Shown: positions 63,661-64,000 of the stretch, in pieces
Layout: every line of letters starts with the position of its first letter
How positions within the stretch are numbered: position 1 is the stretch's first letter
Origin: Dendrophyllia cribrosa
Taxonomy: Eukaryota; Cnidaria; Anthozoa; Scleractinia; Dendrophylliidae
Assembly: GCA_024195265.1 (NCBI GenBank)
Contig: JAJLRJ010000005.1
Span: 47,672,894 to 47,736,893, forward strand
Length of the DNA: 64,000 nt
Reading direction: 5' to 3'
Made by a program: the position numbers and the translations under genes
Notes under the pieces: model-generated
What the model saw: the letters and a program-made list of their open reading frames with translations, nothing else
The model's database searches: none
What the model was told of the DNA's origin: nothing

Positions 63661-64000
63661 ACCACTGTTCACTTCTTATTAAATAAGCGCTATGTATGAA
63701 TTCGTCTAAATTATCTTCTTCATGTTCGTTTTAACATGTTTTAGCGGGTTTCCGTCATGAAGGTATCGTAGAATTAATCGCGAGTGTCAAATACTTTCGC
63801 AGTGTCTTCTTGAGTAATTTCCTTACGCATATTGAATATGAAACTGTTAGATGCAACATAGAAAACACAACTTGCACTTTGTGATGTTCGCCGCGCATCA
63901 ACAAACAACAGGTGTACTCCACCGCGGTCAAACGAGAGAAATTTGCAAAAGTTAACCAAAGTACTTCAAAGTTAAGGTTGTCATTTTCACTGTTTATTAA

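Noticed and set aside
62958..63686. Long frames across 63001-63500
   Set aside because: They consist of the N gap.
1..64000. CRISPR arrays, prokaryotic operons, rRNA or complete tRNA genes
   Set aside because: None seen. Tandem repeats have no spacer structure and the tRNA-like pieces lack a full cloverleaf.

Overview
This is a eukaryotic (animal) genome window. The coding capacity lies in short exons bounded by GT..AG splice sites, separated by introns packed with miniature inverted-repeat transposons (MITEs). It also holds non-LTR and Penelope-like retroelement copies, poly-C/poly-G tracts and one 500-base assembly gap (63001-63500). AT-rich composition, an adhesion GPCR carrying a peritrophin-A domain, a secreted Ig protein, a C2H2 zinc-finger array and palindromic repeats of a kind I associate with coral genomes together suggest an anthozoan cnidarian, probably a reef coral. 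That placement is inference; no species can be named.

Layout. 1-3305: the 3' end of a plus-strand cyclic-nucleotide-binding-domain gene (four terminal exons, CNBD2-like), with one TTAA-flanked element and one palindromic MITE. 5100-18299 (minus): a complete 12-exon adhesion GPCR model of 704 codons. Its order is signal peptide, chitin-binding peritrophin-A domain, GAIN domain, GPS cleavage motif and 7TM. I assembled it from splice sites and all junction phases agree. 21440-36054 (plus): a ten-exon secreted protein of about 470 residues with a Cys-rich N-terminal module, one I-set Ig domain and a beta-sandwich-like module. It lies head-to-head with the GPCR gene. 39560-40711 (minus): an array of about 12 C2H2 fingers with a decaying C-terminal end. 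44270-45065 (minus): 3' fragment of a Penelope-like element (GIY-YIG nuclease). 47696-51851: a nearly full-length Penelope-like element with an inverted partial copy, paired hammerhead-ribozyme-like ends and a 13-bp target-site duplication, inserted inside a MITE. 56590-57947: a second LINE 3' end interrupted by a MITE with a clean 5-bp duplication. 59280-61500: a large nested inverted-repeat element.

The two multi-exon genes on the left (GPCR and Ig protein) are both extracellular or membrane proteins expressed from a shared divergent intergenic region (18300-21439), but nothing shows that they act together. The right half is mostly transposable-element sequence. The most notable signals are the chitin-binding adhesion GPCR, the hammerhead-bearing Penelope element nested in a MITE, and zinc fingers in which the conserved helix leucine is Cys in every finger.
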